Shown here: piece after piece, positions 25,746 through 33,516 of the stretch
Layout: every line of letters begins with the position of its first letter
How positions within the stretch are numbered: the first letter of the stretch is position 1
NCBI RefSeq assembly: GCF_037478305.1
Contig: NZ_JBBGAZ010000001.1
Location: 186,001 to 250,000 of the forward strand
Direction: 5' to 3'
Length of the DNA stretch: 64,000 nt
Source: Cognatishimia coralii
GTDB lineage: Bacteria > Pseudomonadota > Alphaproteobacteria > Rhodobacterales > Rhodobacteraceae
Translations under genes and position numbers: made by a program
Notes under the pieces: model-generated
The model's input: only the letters and a program-made list of their open reading frames with translations
The model's database searches: none
What the model was told of the DNA's origin: nothing

Positions 25746-26447
25746 TTAACCGGGGAAAATTAGGTTCATCCCAATCGCGCGTCCTACGGCCTGAGATGTG
25801 GTCAGGGCGACGAGTTTTTCGCGTGATGAACGAACGTGAACTTCGACAGTGCGCGTAGAGATATTCAGAATATCCGCCACATCCTGCTGTGATTTCCCGG
25901 CGGCCAGCCATTGCAGGACTTCGAGCTCTCGCTTGGAGAGGTTCGGGTGGTGTAGCTAGCGCGACAGAGGCTCTGTGCGCATCACGTTGTCATGCATATG
26001 AGCTGCGGCTTGCTGCAGCTCGATCATGACGTTGTTGCGCAGTTTGATCCATTCTTCTTTGCTGCAGTCGCGGGTGACGCTGAGCATGCCGAACTCGCCA
26101 AATGGGCCACGGATCGGAATGGTGATGCCTTTGTCGCCGATGCCAAATTCGCGGGCTGGGTCAAAGACTTTGCGGAAGTTCTGATCTTTGTTCAGGCGAA
26201 GCCAGTCAACTGGTGCGACGCTGCGCATGGCTGAATGCAGAGTAGGGTCGATCGTGTGCAGGTGGTTGTCTTGATAGTAAGTCTGCCATTCATCGCTGTA
26301 GGTGACGATGGCATGCATGACGCCACCAACCGGATTTATGCCTGCATAAGCTGCATCGTCAAACTCGTAGGTTTCACAAATATTGTGCAGAAACTTAGTG
26401 TAACGATCTTCCGATTCCGGAATGTCGTGCAGGCTTATCAGGTCCAA
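25746..26447 (-). pseudogene. LuxR-family quorum-sensing regulator interrupted by an in-frame amber codon
   Basis: The frame from TTG 26447 to TAA 25746 spans 233 codons, a standard LuxR length, but codon 164 is TAG (25958-25956). Before it lies a complete autoinducer-binding domain with the conserved Trp and Tyr (DEWQTYY), the IDP pair, the Trp in PVDW and the Gly in IRGPFGEFGM. After it, in the same frame, is a complete GerE-type helix-turn-helix: LSKRELEVLQWLAAGKS, DVADILNISTRTVEVHVRSS, REKLV and GMNLIFPG. The stop falls in the interdomain linker. No good start codon lies between the stop and the helix-turn-helix. It could be a point mutation (for example CAG to TAG), a sequencing error or a read-through signal. 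TTG 26447 has GGGGGTGG upstream. Confidence 0.88.
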
Positions 26448-26478
26448 TTGCCACCCCCAATGAAACGTCGCCGGCAGC

Positions 26479-26877
26479 TTACTTAGCGACGCTTAGATTA
26501 CCCGTTTTGCTTTCCACGGCCATCGACCGCATGAACGCGAGAACCGCACTGCGCTGCGTTTGAGGCAGCTTGCGATACAGTTCCATCATTTCGATTGTGT
26601 CACGGTCCGACAAGAAGTCCATCTTGTCAACCGGATCCACGGCCACCGTCGCGTCAGTTTCGCGGGCGATACCTTCGAAGAAATAGACGACATCCACGCC
26701 CAAACGCTCGGCAATAGCCCAGAGGCGAGAGGCGCTGACGCGGTTGGCACCGGTTTCATACTTTTGAATTTGTTGGAATTTAACGCCAATGGCCTCGCCG
26801 AGTTCAGACTGGCTGACGCTCAGGGCGTGACGGCGGGCACGAATGCGCTTGCCAACGAGTACGTCAATCTTATTCAT
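26479..26877 (-). CDS. XRE-family transcriptional regulator (PraR-like)
   Basis: This 132-residue protein has an N-terminal Cro/CI-type helix-turn-helix: VGKRIRARRHALSVSQSELGEAIGVKFQQIQKYETGANRVSASRL, quoted here as one domain at residues 8-52, followed by AIAERLGVDVVYFFEG. The C-terminal half (about residues 75-132) is helical, ending EMMELYRKLPQTQRSAVLAFM. The pattern matches rhizobial PraR-type regulators, some of which repress LuxR-type genes. It lies 31 bases upstream of the luxR start on the same strand, so it may be co-transcribed with luxR. A role in quorum sensing is inference from position. Confidence 0.85.
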   Translation of the reverse strand: MNKIDVLVGKRIRARRHALSVSQSELGEAIGVKFQQIQKYETGANRVSASRLWAIAERLGVDVVYFFEGIARETDATVAVDPVDKMDFLSDRDTIEMMELYRKLPQTQRSAVLAFMRSMAVESKTGNLSVAK

Positions 26878-27076
26878 TTCTCACCTGCGGTCTTTATTCA
26901 ACATCCAAACCGGCACACAGGCGCCGACATGGCAAATAGTTAATTTTTGACAAGCACGGGTGCCGAATTCTGGCAGGCGATTTCGTCGCTTTAAATTATT
27001 ATGACGCTTCTGCGCTTCCTTGCTTGGTGTGCCGATGCGCGGAGACCGCGCATCAACGTTTCATCTTAATATAGTG
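26878..27076. other. Intergenic region between the XRE gene and rplI, with a hairpin
   Basis: It holds the promoter of the XRE gene and an 8-bp perfect hairpin at 27035-27053 (ATGCGCGG/CCGCGCAT with a 3-base loop), 24 bases past the rplI stop. The hairpin lacks a T-tract but is the likely end of the ribosomal-protein transcript. Confidence 0.5.
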
Positions 27077-27694
27077 TTACTCTTCGTCGTTAACAGGTTC
27101 GTCAACGATTGGAGCAGAGTCTTCGTCGTCATCAGACGCGGCAGAGCCGATATCGTCGAACAGTTCGGCGATTTCGAATTCTGCAGCCGCTTCTTCTTCC
27201 GCCGCCAGCTCTTGGATGGATTTACCGGACTCTTGTAGTTCGGCTTCTTCCTCAGAGCGGGCAACGTTCAGAGTGATTTCAACGGTCACTTCTGGGTGCA
27301 GTTTCACCGCAACATTGTGCAGGCCAAGGTCTTTGATCGGTGCGATCAGAGCGACTTGCTTACGGTCCACAGAGAAACCAGCTTCGGTTGCAACTTCGGC
27401 GGCGTCACGTGGGGTGACAGAGCCGTAGAGGGAACCGGCGTCAGACGCGGAGCGAATCACGACGAACTTCTGACCGTCGAGTTTCTCTGCCAGCGCTTCG
27501 GCTTCTGCTTTGGTTTCCAGGTTGCGGGCTTCCAGCTGAGCTTTTTGCGCTTCGAAGGAAGCAACGTTGCCCTCAGAAGCAGTCAGCGCCTTGCCTTGTG
27601 GCAAGAGGAAGTTGCGGGCGTAGCCAGGTTTTACGTCAACGACGTCACCCATTTGGCCCAGTTTCGCAACGCGTTCGAGAAGGATAACTTGCAT
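27077..27694 (-). CDS. rplI: 50S ribosomal protein L9
   Basis: L9 binds 23S rRNA at the base of the L1 stalk and supports frame maintenance. Residues 1-150 are standard L9 (MQVILLERVAKLGQMGDVV, GYARNFLLPQGKALTAS). The 205-residue protein has an acidic tail of about 50 residues (ELFDDIGSAASDDDEDSAP region), as is common in alphaproteobacteria. It is the last gene of rpsF-rpsR-rplI. Confidence 0.97.
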   Translation of the reverse strand: MQVILLERVAKLGQMGDVVDVKPGYARNFLLPQGKALTASEGNVASFEAQKAQLEARNLETKAEAEALAEKLDGQKFVVIRSASDAGSLYGSVTPRDAAEVATEAGFSVDRKQVALIAPIKDLGLHNVAVKLHPEVTVEITLNVARSEEEAELQESGKSIQELAAEEEAAAEFEIAELFDDIGSAASDDDEDSAPIVDEPVNDEE

Positions 27695-27706
27695 GTCAGG
27701 CTCTCC

Positions 27707-27934
27707 TTACTTCACAGCGTATGGCAGCAGCGCGAGGAAGCGGGCGCGTTTGATAGCGCGAGCCAGTTCACGTTGCTTTTTCGCGGAAACCGCAGTGATG
27801 CGGGATGGAACGATCTTGCCGCGCTCAGAGATGTAGCGTTGCAGCAGTTTCGTGTCTTTGTAGTCGATCTTTGGCGCATTCTCACCAGAGAATGGGCAGA
27901 CCTTGCGACGACGGAAAAATGGTTTTGCAGCCAT
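27707..27934 (-). CDS. rpsR: 30S ribosomal protein S18
   Basis: This 75-residue protein is of standard length. It begins MAAKPFFRRRKVCPFSGEN and contains IDYKDTKLLQRYISERGKIVPSRITAVSAKKQR in two segments, the S18 signature. It is in the rpsF-rpsR-rplI operon, 25 bases after rpsF and 12 before rplI. Confidence 0.98.
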   Translation of the reverse strand: MAAKPFFRRRKVCPFSGENAPKIDYKDTKLLQRYISERGKIVPSRITAVSAKKQRELARAIKRARFLALLPYAVK

Positions 27935-27959
27935 GGTTTAGTGTCCTTTCTTCGCGCAA

Positions 27960-28316
27960 TTAAGAGCGACGTTCGCGGCGCTCGCCACGTTCTTCGCGTT
28001 TTTGCATTTGGATGGACGGGCCTTCGGCGTGCTCGTCGACTTTGATCGTCAGAACGCGCATGACATCGTCATGCAGGCGCATCAGGCGTTCCATTTCCTG
28101 AACCGCCGGCGCAGGGCTGTCGGTTTTCAGAAAGGCGTAGTGCCCTTTGCGGTTCTTGTTGATCTTATAGGCCATTGTTTTAACGCCCCAGTACTCGCTT
28201 TCGACGACTTTGCCGCCGTTGTCCGCAAGGACAGTACCGAAGTGCTCAACGAGGCTTTCAGCTTGCGCGTTGGACAGGTCCTGGCGCGAGATAAAGACAT
28301 GCTCATAAAGTGGCAT
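27960..28316 (-). CDS. rpsF: 30S ribosomal protein S6
   Basis: S6 binds with S18 in the platform of the 30S subunit. The 118-residue protein has MPLYEHVFISRQDLS, GGKVVESEYWGVKTMAYKINK and a charged tail of Arg and Glu (KREERGERRERRS). It is the first gene of its operon. The promoter lies in the 250-base gap upstream. Confidence 0.98.
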   Translation of the reverse strand: MPLYEHVFISRQDLSNAQAESLVEHFGTVLADNGGKVVESEYWGVKTMAYKINKNRKGHYAFLKTDSPAPAVQEMERLMRLHDDVMRVLTIKVDEHAEGPSIQMQKREERGERRERRS

Positions 28317-28565
28317 GTGAGCTCCATTTCATTTCAAGCGCATTTCAAAGGGCGGGATAAAACTCTTTCGCGTCCCACCCACGAGAGACTGCGCGGTTTT
28401 TAGATAAGTGCGAAAGATTGCGCGCTATATAGCGAACCCCCCTCGATTCACAAGCATTATCTGATTTGGAAACAGTTAGTTTCCTTATCCAATCGCCCAA
28501 TTCCTGCCTCAATTCATAGGCAGGGTGCGAAATGTTAACTTCTGTTCTTTTAAGGCGAAACAGAG
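28317..28565. other. Intergenic region upstream of rpsF and the 28566 gene
   Basis: This AT-richer divergent gap must contain the rpsF promoter. No small gene, strong hairpin or recognisable operator is seen. Confidence 0.4.
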
Positions 28566-29048
28566 ATGGCGAATGTCACGGAGTCCCGGCCCCTCGATAG
28601 GGTCGTGATGCCCGCCCCAACATTAAGTGCCCACTTCTGGGTGCGTTTGCTGGCAGGGAGCTTAGGCACCCTGCTTTGTGCTGTCGGGTCGGCAGTGGCT
28701 GTTTTTCCGTTCCCGGGATTGCCAGAAGGGTTTCAACTGGCAAAGTTCACCCTTGGTGTTTTGATTTTCACGACAGGCATCGTTTTTGCCCGAACCGGCA
28801 AACGTCCGCCATCCAGCGAGCTACATTTCGATCCAAAGTATGGCGAATTCATTCTAGTTCCCGTCGATGCCGGTTGGGAGGCCGCGCAATGCGTGATGTC
28901 CACAGACGTGGCGCAAGTAGACGTCAGTGGAAGGCATTTGTCAGTTGCGTCTGAGGATGCGCGGCTATCGATCAACATCGCGATGCAAGATGCCATGTCG
29001 GCCAAACAAGTTTCAGAAACCTGTCAATCCCCGTCCAAGGCGGCTTAA
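28566..29048 (+). CDS. Membrane protein of unknown function
   Basis: I do not recognise this 160-residue protein. It has two hydrophobic segments (about residues 28-48, LLAGSLGTLLCAVGSAVAVF, and 60-77, FTLGVLIFTTGIVFA). A soluble tail of about 80 residues follows (SELHFDPKYGEFILVPVD, VAQVDVSGRHLSV) that looks beta-rich. It stands alone, and no ribosome-binding site is strong. Base composition is like its neighbours, so there is no sign of recent transfer. Confidence 0.6.
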   Translation: MANVTESRPLDRVVMPAPTLSAHFWVRLLAGSLGTLLCAVGSAVAVFPFPGLPEGFQLAKFTLGVLIFTTGIVFARTGKRPPSSELHFDPKYGEFILVPVDAGWEAAQCVMSTDVAQVDVSGRHLSVASEDARLSINIAMQDAMSAKQVSETCQSPSKAA

Positions 29049-29151
29049 CAGAATGTGATGTGCGTTTTCGCACAATAGATGTTGTAAAGCTCAGGTTGTT
29101 TTCCCAGCGTCATCTTCGATGTTAGAGCCATCTGAAACTGGAGCTAACCCT

Positions 29152-29724
29152 ATGAAATCTCTTATCCTTGCTGCGGGCCTTGCTGCCGCGGCCACGTCTT
29201 CTTTTGCCGAAGCAGAAGCCTATAAACTCGACCCATCTCACAGCCAGATCGTGTTCTCGTATAACCACCTCGGGTTCTCGACCACCTATGGCATGTTCTC
29301 GGGTTTTGAAGGCGACATTCAGTTCGACCAAGAAGACCCAGCGAAGTCCTCTGTATCTGTGTCCATGCCTGTGCGCTCTATGCTGACAGGTTGGGAAGCG
29401 CGGTTTGGTCACTTTATGAGCCCAGATTTCTTTGACGCGAGCGAAGACGAAATGGTGTCTTTCGTGTCCACTGGCATCGAAGTGACTGGCGACAGCACCG
29501 CGCTGATCACCGGTGATCTGACGCTGAACGATGTGACCAAATCTGTTGTTCTGGATGCCAAGCTAAACCAAGCCATGGTGCACCCTATGGCGGGCGTGCC
29601 ATTCGCGGGTTTTGACGCGACCACGGAACTGAAGCGTACCGACTTCAACCTCGGTCAATTCGCGCCATTCGTAAGCGATGAAGTTCAGGTGGTTATTTCC
29701 ATCGAGGCAATGAAGGCTGAATAA
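29152..29724 (+). CDS. YceI-family periplasmic lipid-binding protein
   Basis: This 190-residue protein has a signal peptide (MKSLILAAGLAAAATSSFAEA) and the YceI lipocalin-like barrel pattern: YKLDPSHSQIVFSYNHLGFSTTYG, FDASEDEMVSF, ITGDLTLNDVTK and TELKRTDFNLGQF. Family members bind isoprenoid-type lipids in the periplasm. ATG 29152 follows GGAG at 8 bases. It converges on a second YceI domain in the neighbouring fusion gene, with a shared terminator at 29744. Confidence 0.9.
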   Translation: MKSLILAAGLAAAATSSFAEAEAYKLDPSHSQIVFSYNHLGFSTTYGMFSGFEGDIQFDQEDPAKSSVSVSMPVRSMLTGWEARFGHFMSPDFFDASEDEMVSFVSTGIEVTGDSTALITGDLTLNDVTKSVVLDAKLNQAMVHPMAGVPFAGFDATTELKRTDFNLGQFAPFVSDEVQVVISIEAMKAE

Positions 29725-29743
29725 GCTTTCCTTCGAGACAATT

Positions 29744-29775
29744 AAAAAAGCCCCCGAGTTTTCGGGGGCTTTTTT
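29744..29775. terminator. Bidirectional rho-independent terminator
   Basis: AAAAAAGCCCCCGA pairs with TCGGGGGCTTTTTT across a 4-base loop, with A/T tracts on both sides, so it serves both convergent YceI genes. Confidence 0.92.
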
Positions 29776-29776
29776 G

Positions 29777-30961
29777 TTAGCGTTTGGCGGTGAAGTTGAT
29801 GTCTATGATCACCGCAAAGCCCAGTGAGCTTTCATCAGGCATGGATTGCCCCACGTTAAAGTCCTGCCGATTGAGCGTGGTTTGCGCAGAGACCGTGGCT
29901 GTGTCGCCTTCGATCGTGAGCTCGTAGGGGAAGGACACGGGAACCGTTGCGCCTTTGACTGTGAGCGTGCCTTGCGCCATGTGCCCGGAATCTCCGGCAA
30001 GAAGTTCCGCCGAAAAAGTTGCTGTAGGGAAGGTCGTGGCATCAAAGAAGTCAGGCCCCATGGCTTGTTGTGTGACGGATCCCAGCGACAAAGATCCGAT
30101 TGCGATCTGAACCTCTGCGCTGCCGTGTTTGCCGTCGGTCGCGGTTTCGTTGAAGGCGATGTCTGCGGTCCAGTCGGCAAAGCTGCCGCGCACGTCAGAG
30201 CCGAACTGGCGGATGGTCAGAGCAATCTCTCCGTCTTGGACGGTCCATTCCGACGAGACTTCAGCCAGCGCGGCTTGCTGTGTCTGTTCAGCCTTGGGAG
30301 CATCCAATACGCCAATGGTCATGGCGAGCGCCCAAATGCCGAGCGCCGCGAGGAAAGGCAGGCGTGAGTGCTTTTGCGCAGGGGGCGTCGGGGCATCAGA
30401 CAGACCAGGCATCATGCGGCGTAGCGTGTGGTCTTTGTCGATAATCGCGTGTTTCAGGGCTCCGCCTATATGCGCGAGGATCGTTAGGGCGAGCACCGGC
30501 GTGAGTGTCGTGTGGATCGACCCGAAGATCGCCGAGAGCTGCGCGTCCTTGGGAATAAACGGCAGGGCCTGACCAAAAGGCCACCAGATCGGTGCAAAGC
30601 CTTCGGCGGCGGCGTGGTGGATCCAGCCGGTCAAAGGGACCAGCAGCATGCAGCCATAAAGCACCCAATGGGCGGTCTCGGCCGCAAAGGCTTCGAGGCG
30701 ATGCTCTGAGTTCAACAGGCCGGGGCGTTTTTGGGTCAATGCCCAGAGGATACGCAGGAGTGCGGTGAAGAAGGCCATCACGCCGACAGTTTTATGCAGA
30801 GAGAACAAGAGCGCCTTACGGGTCAGCTCGTCGCTGGTGTCAAAGGGCGCGTCATGGGCGAGGATGCCCAGCGGAAAGGCTGTGAAAATCAAAAGGGCGG
30901 TGAGCCAGTGGAAGGTCTTGGTGACACCGCCATAGGCTCTGTCGGTATTGGTGAGGGCCAT
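29777..30961 (-). CDS. Cytochrome b561-YceI fusion protein
   Basis: This 394-residue two-domain protein has residues 1-190 as a cytochrome b561 (four membrane segments; His in FHWLTALL, SLHKTVGVM, GWIHHAAAEG and LAHIGGALKH, the likely ligands of two hemes b). Residues 240-394 form a YceI barrel (VQDGEIALTIRQFGSDVRGSF, DFFDATTFPTATF, LNRQDFNVGQ). A membrane segment around 205-222 joins them. The combination suggests quinone- or isoprenoid-linked redox chemistry at the membrane. The partner is unknown. It converges on a stand-alone YceI gene. Confidence 0.88.
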   Translation of the reverse strand: MALTNTDRAYGGVTKTFHWLTALLIFTAFPLGILAHDAPFDTSDELTRKALLFSLHKTVGVMAFFTALLRILWALTQKRPGLLNSEHRLEAFAAETAHWVLYGCMLLVPLTGWIHHAAAEGFAPIWWPFGQALPFIPKDAQLSAIFGSIHTTLTPVLALTILAHIGGALKHAIIDKDHTLRRMMPGLSDAPTPPAQKHSRLPFLAALGIWALAMTIGVLDAPKAEQTQQAALAEVSSEWTVQDGEIALTIRQFGSDVRGSFADWTADIAFNETATDGKHGSAEVQIAIGSLSLGSVTQQAMGPDFFDATTFPTATFSAELLAGDSGHMAQGTLTVKGATVPVSFPYELTIEGDTATVSAQTTLNRQDFNVGQSMPDESSLGFAVIIDINFTAKR

Positions 30962-31118
30962 GGAATGCTCCTGAATTTGCGAGTTGCGCTGACGTTAGAC
31001 GCCCCTACGTCACCCGCCAAGGTGAAACGCCCTCGATTTACGTGCAGCAAAGCGCAATAGCGTTGCACCTATGAACAGGGCGGGGTATTGCCATAGAACG
31101 CAAAATAAGAGGTCAGAG

Positions 31119-32057
31119 ATGAGCCGAGCATTTGTATTTCCGGGACAAGGGGCGCAGACGATTGGGATGGGGAAGGCCTTGGCCGATGCCTATCCAGAAG
31201 CCCGCGCAGTGTTTAATGAGGTCGATGAGGCGCTTGGAGAAAAGCTGAGTGCGCTGATCTGGGAAGGCGAGCAAGAGACGCTCACTTTGACCCAAAATGC
31301 CCAGCCCGCACTGATGGCGACGTCTCTGGCGGCGATGCGCGCATTGGAGGCCGAAGGGGTCTCGATTGAAGCAGCCTCTTATGTGGCGGGTCACTCGCTG
31401 GGGGAATATTCTGCCCTTGCGGCGGCAGGCGCCTTGAGCGTCGCGGACACGGCGCGCCTGTTGCGCACCCGTGGGGAAGCGATGCAAGCCGCCGTGCCTG
31501 TGGGTGTTGGCGCGATGGCGGCTCTGTTGGGTCTGGATTTCGCGGGTGCGACTGAGGTCGCGGAAGAGGCTGCGCAGGGCGAGGTTTGTCAGGCGGCCAA
31601 TGACAATGATCCGGGGCAGGTGGTTGTGTCTGGTCACAAAGCGGCAGTTGAGCGCGCGGTTGAGATCGCTAAGGAAAAGGGTGCGAAACGCGCGGTGTTG
31701 CTACCGGTGTCGGCGCCTTTCCATTGTGCATTGATGCAGCCAGCAGCGGATGTGATGGCGGAGGCCTTGTCCCATGTTGATATCAACGCGCCGAAGGTGC
31801 CGGTTGTAGCCAATGTTGTGGCCTCATCCGTCAATGACCCGGCGACGATCCGGTCTTTGCTGGTGGAGCAGGTCACAGGCTCTGTCCGTTGGCGCGAATC
31901 GGTGAGCTATATGAGCGAAGCGGGCGTTACGGAGATCTATGAGATCGGCGCGGGCAAAGCCCTGTCGGGCATGGTGCGCCGCATTGATCGCGCGATTGCT
32001 TGTACAGCCGTGGGCACGCCTGAGGACGTGAAGGCTGCGGTAGAGAAATTGGCGTAA
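31119..32057 (+). CDS. fabD: Malonyl-CoA:ACP transacylase FabD
   Basis: FabD loads malonyl groups on ACP for fatty-acid synthesis. The 312-residue protein has FVFPGQGAQTIGMG, the active-site GHSLGEYSALAAAGAL (catalytic Ser) and VSAPFHCALM (His). AAGAGG precedes ATG 31119, which is preferred over an in-frame ATG at 31071. It is the first gene of a fatty-acid synthesis block. Confidence 0.97.
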   Translation: MSRAFVFPGQGAQTIGMGKALADAYPEARAVFNEVDEALGEKLSALIWEGEQETLTLTQNAQPALMATSLAAMRALEAEGVSIEAASYVAGHSLGEYSALAAAGALSVADTARLLRTRGEAMQAAVPVGVGAMAALLGLDFAGATEVAEEAAQGEVCQAANDNDPGQVVVSGHKAAVERAVEIAKEKGAKRAVLLPVSAPFHCALMQPAADVMAEALSHVDINAPKVPVVANVVASSVNDPATIRSLLVEQVTGSVRWRESVSYMSEAGVTEIYEIGAGKALSGMVRRIDRAIACTAVGTPEDVKAAVEKLA

Positions 32058-32087
32058 GCGCCGAAGGTTTAAGGTTGGGGAAAGACT

Positions 32088-32825
32088 ATGTTTGATTTGA
32101 CAGGCAAAGCGGCGCTGGTCACCGGCGCGTCTGGTGGCATTGGTGGCGAGATCGCCAAGGCTCTGCATGGCGCAGGGGCCAAGGTCGGACTTTCCGGCAC
32201 GCGGGTGGAGCCGCTTGAGGCTCTGGCGGCAGAGCTGGGTGAGGGGGCGTTCGTGCTGCCCTGTAATCTGGGAGATGCCGAGGCGGTTGCAGAACTGCCG
32301 AAACAGGCGATTGCGGCGATGGGGTCTTTGGACATCCTTGTGAACAATGCAGGCATCACCAAAGACCAGATTTTCATGCGCATGTCGGATGAAGAATGGC
32401 AGCAAGTTCTGGATGTTAACCTGACGTCCTCTATGCGCCTGTGTCGCGCTGTGATGCGCCCAATGATGAAGGCGCGTTGGGGGCGGATCATCAACATCAG
32501 CTCGATTGTTGGTGCGACCGGCAACCCGGGTCAGGTGAACTATGCGGCCTCTAAGGCGGGTATGGTCGGCATGACCAAATCCATCGCCTATGAAGTGGCG
32601 AGCCGTGGGATTACCGCAAACGCTGTGGCTCCGGGCTTTATTGCGACCGCGATGACCGACAAGCTGACCGATGATCAGAAAGAGAAGATCAACGTGCAGA
32701 TCCCAACGGGCCGTATGGGCACACCCGTGGAAATCGCAGCGGCGGTTTTGTACCTAGCAAGCCCAGAAGCCGGCTATGTCACAGGCACGACCTTGCATGT
32801 GAACGGCGGTATGGCCATGTTGTAA
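32088..32825 (+). CDS. fabG: 3-oxoacyl-ACP reductase FabG
   Basis: FabG is the NADPH-dependent beta-ketoacyl-ACP reductase. The 245-residue short-chain dehydrogenase has TGASGGIGGEIAKAL (cofactor loop), NNAGIT, the catalytic Ser region INISSIVGATGNPGQ and the YAASKAG catalytic Tyr-Lys. It lies 30 bases after fabD. A GCACCCGC/GCGGGTGC hairpin at 32834-32862 follows and may reduce read-through to acpP. Confidence 0.98.
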   Translation: MFDLTGKAALVTGASGGIGGEIAKALHGAGAKVGLSGTRVEPLEALAAELGEGAFVLPCNLGDAEAVAELPKQAIAAMGSLDILVNNAGITKDQIFMRMSDEEWQQVLDVNLTSSMRLCRAVMRPMMKARWGRIINISSIVGATGNPGQVNYAASKAGMVGMTKSIAYEVASRGITANAVAPGFIATAMTDKLTDDQKEKINVQIPTGRMGTPVEIAAAVLYLASPEAGYVTGTTLHVNGGMAML

Positions 32826-33054
32826 GCGGAGCCGCACCCGCGGGACGTATTACTGCGGGTGCTGTTTCCTGTCGAAAGCGTTTGCCTTGTTGCGCACTTG
32901 TGCTATAGGCGGCGCAGTTTTCCGGGTGGGCCTTTTGGCGCTCCGGTATTCTGGGGTTTCCCAGACATATGAGAGCCGCCCCGTAGGGCACCATCTAATT
33001 TCCGCTTCGGCGGAGGACCAAAGGCCACAAGGCCTAAAAGAACGAGGAATAGTT

Positions 33055-33288
33055 ATGAGCGACGTCGCAGACCGCGTAAAAAAGATTGTTGTTGAGCACC
33101 TGGGTGTAGAAGAAGGCAAAGTTGTTGAAGCAGCTTCCTTCATTGACGATCTTGGCGCAGACAGCCTGGACACCGTAGAGCTGGTTATGGCTTTCGAAGA
33201 AGAGTTCGGCATCGAGATCCCTGATGACGCAGCTGAAACCATCCAAACTTTCGGCGACGCAGTGAAATTCATCACTGAAGCGTCCTAA
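33055..33288 (+). CDS. acpP: Acyl carrier protein
   Basis: This 77-residue acidic ACP has the phosphopantetheine attachment motif GADSLDTVELVMAFEEEF. ATG 33055 (MSDVADRVKKI) follows ACGAGGAA and is the conserved start. The 229-base gap from fabG suggests its own promoter and a long leader. A terminator follows at 33316-33345. Confidence 0.98.
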   Translation: MSDVADRVKKIVVEHLGVEEGKVVEAASFIDDLGADSLDTVELVMAFEEEFGIEIPDDAAETIQTFGDAVKFITEAS

Positions 33289-33315
33289 TCTGAAGTTTTC
33301 AGGTTAAAGTTTTGA

Positions 33316-33345
33316 GGCCCCTGCCATTTGGCGGGGGTCTTTTTT
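33316..33345 (+). terminator. Rho-independent terminator after acpP
   Basis: CCCCTGCC pairs with GGCGGGGG (one T-G wobble), followed by TCTTTTTT. It lies 30 bases after the acpP stop. Confidence 0.85.
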
Positions 33346-33516
33346 GTGTGTTTCTTAAGAATTTATTTCGAATTTTTCTTTTAGGGTCAGAGGGCTTGCC
33401 GCCCATGGCGTGAAAAGCGGGTGTTTTGCCGATTTCTGATCAGATCAACCCGTGATAGCATGACAGGTGAGGTTTGATCGGGCAGGCCCTGATGTTTCGC
33501 TATTGGTGAGGTTGGT

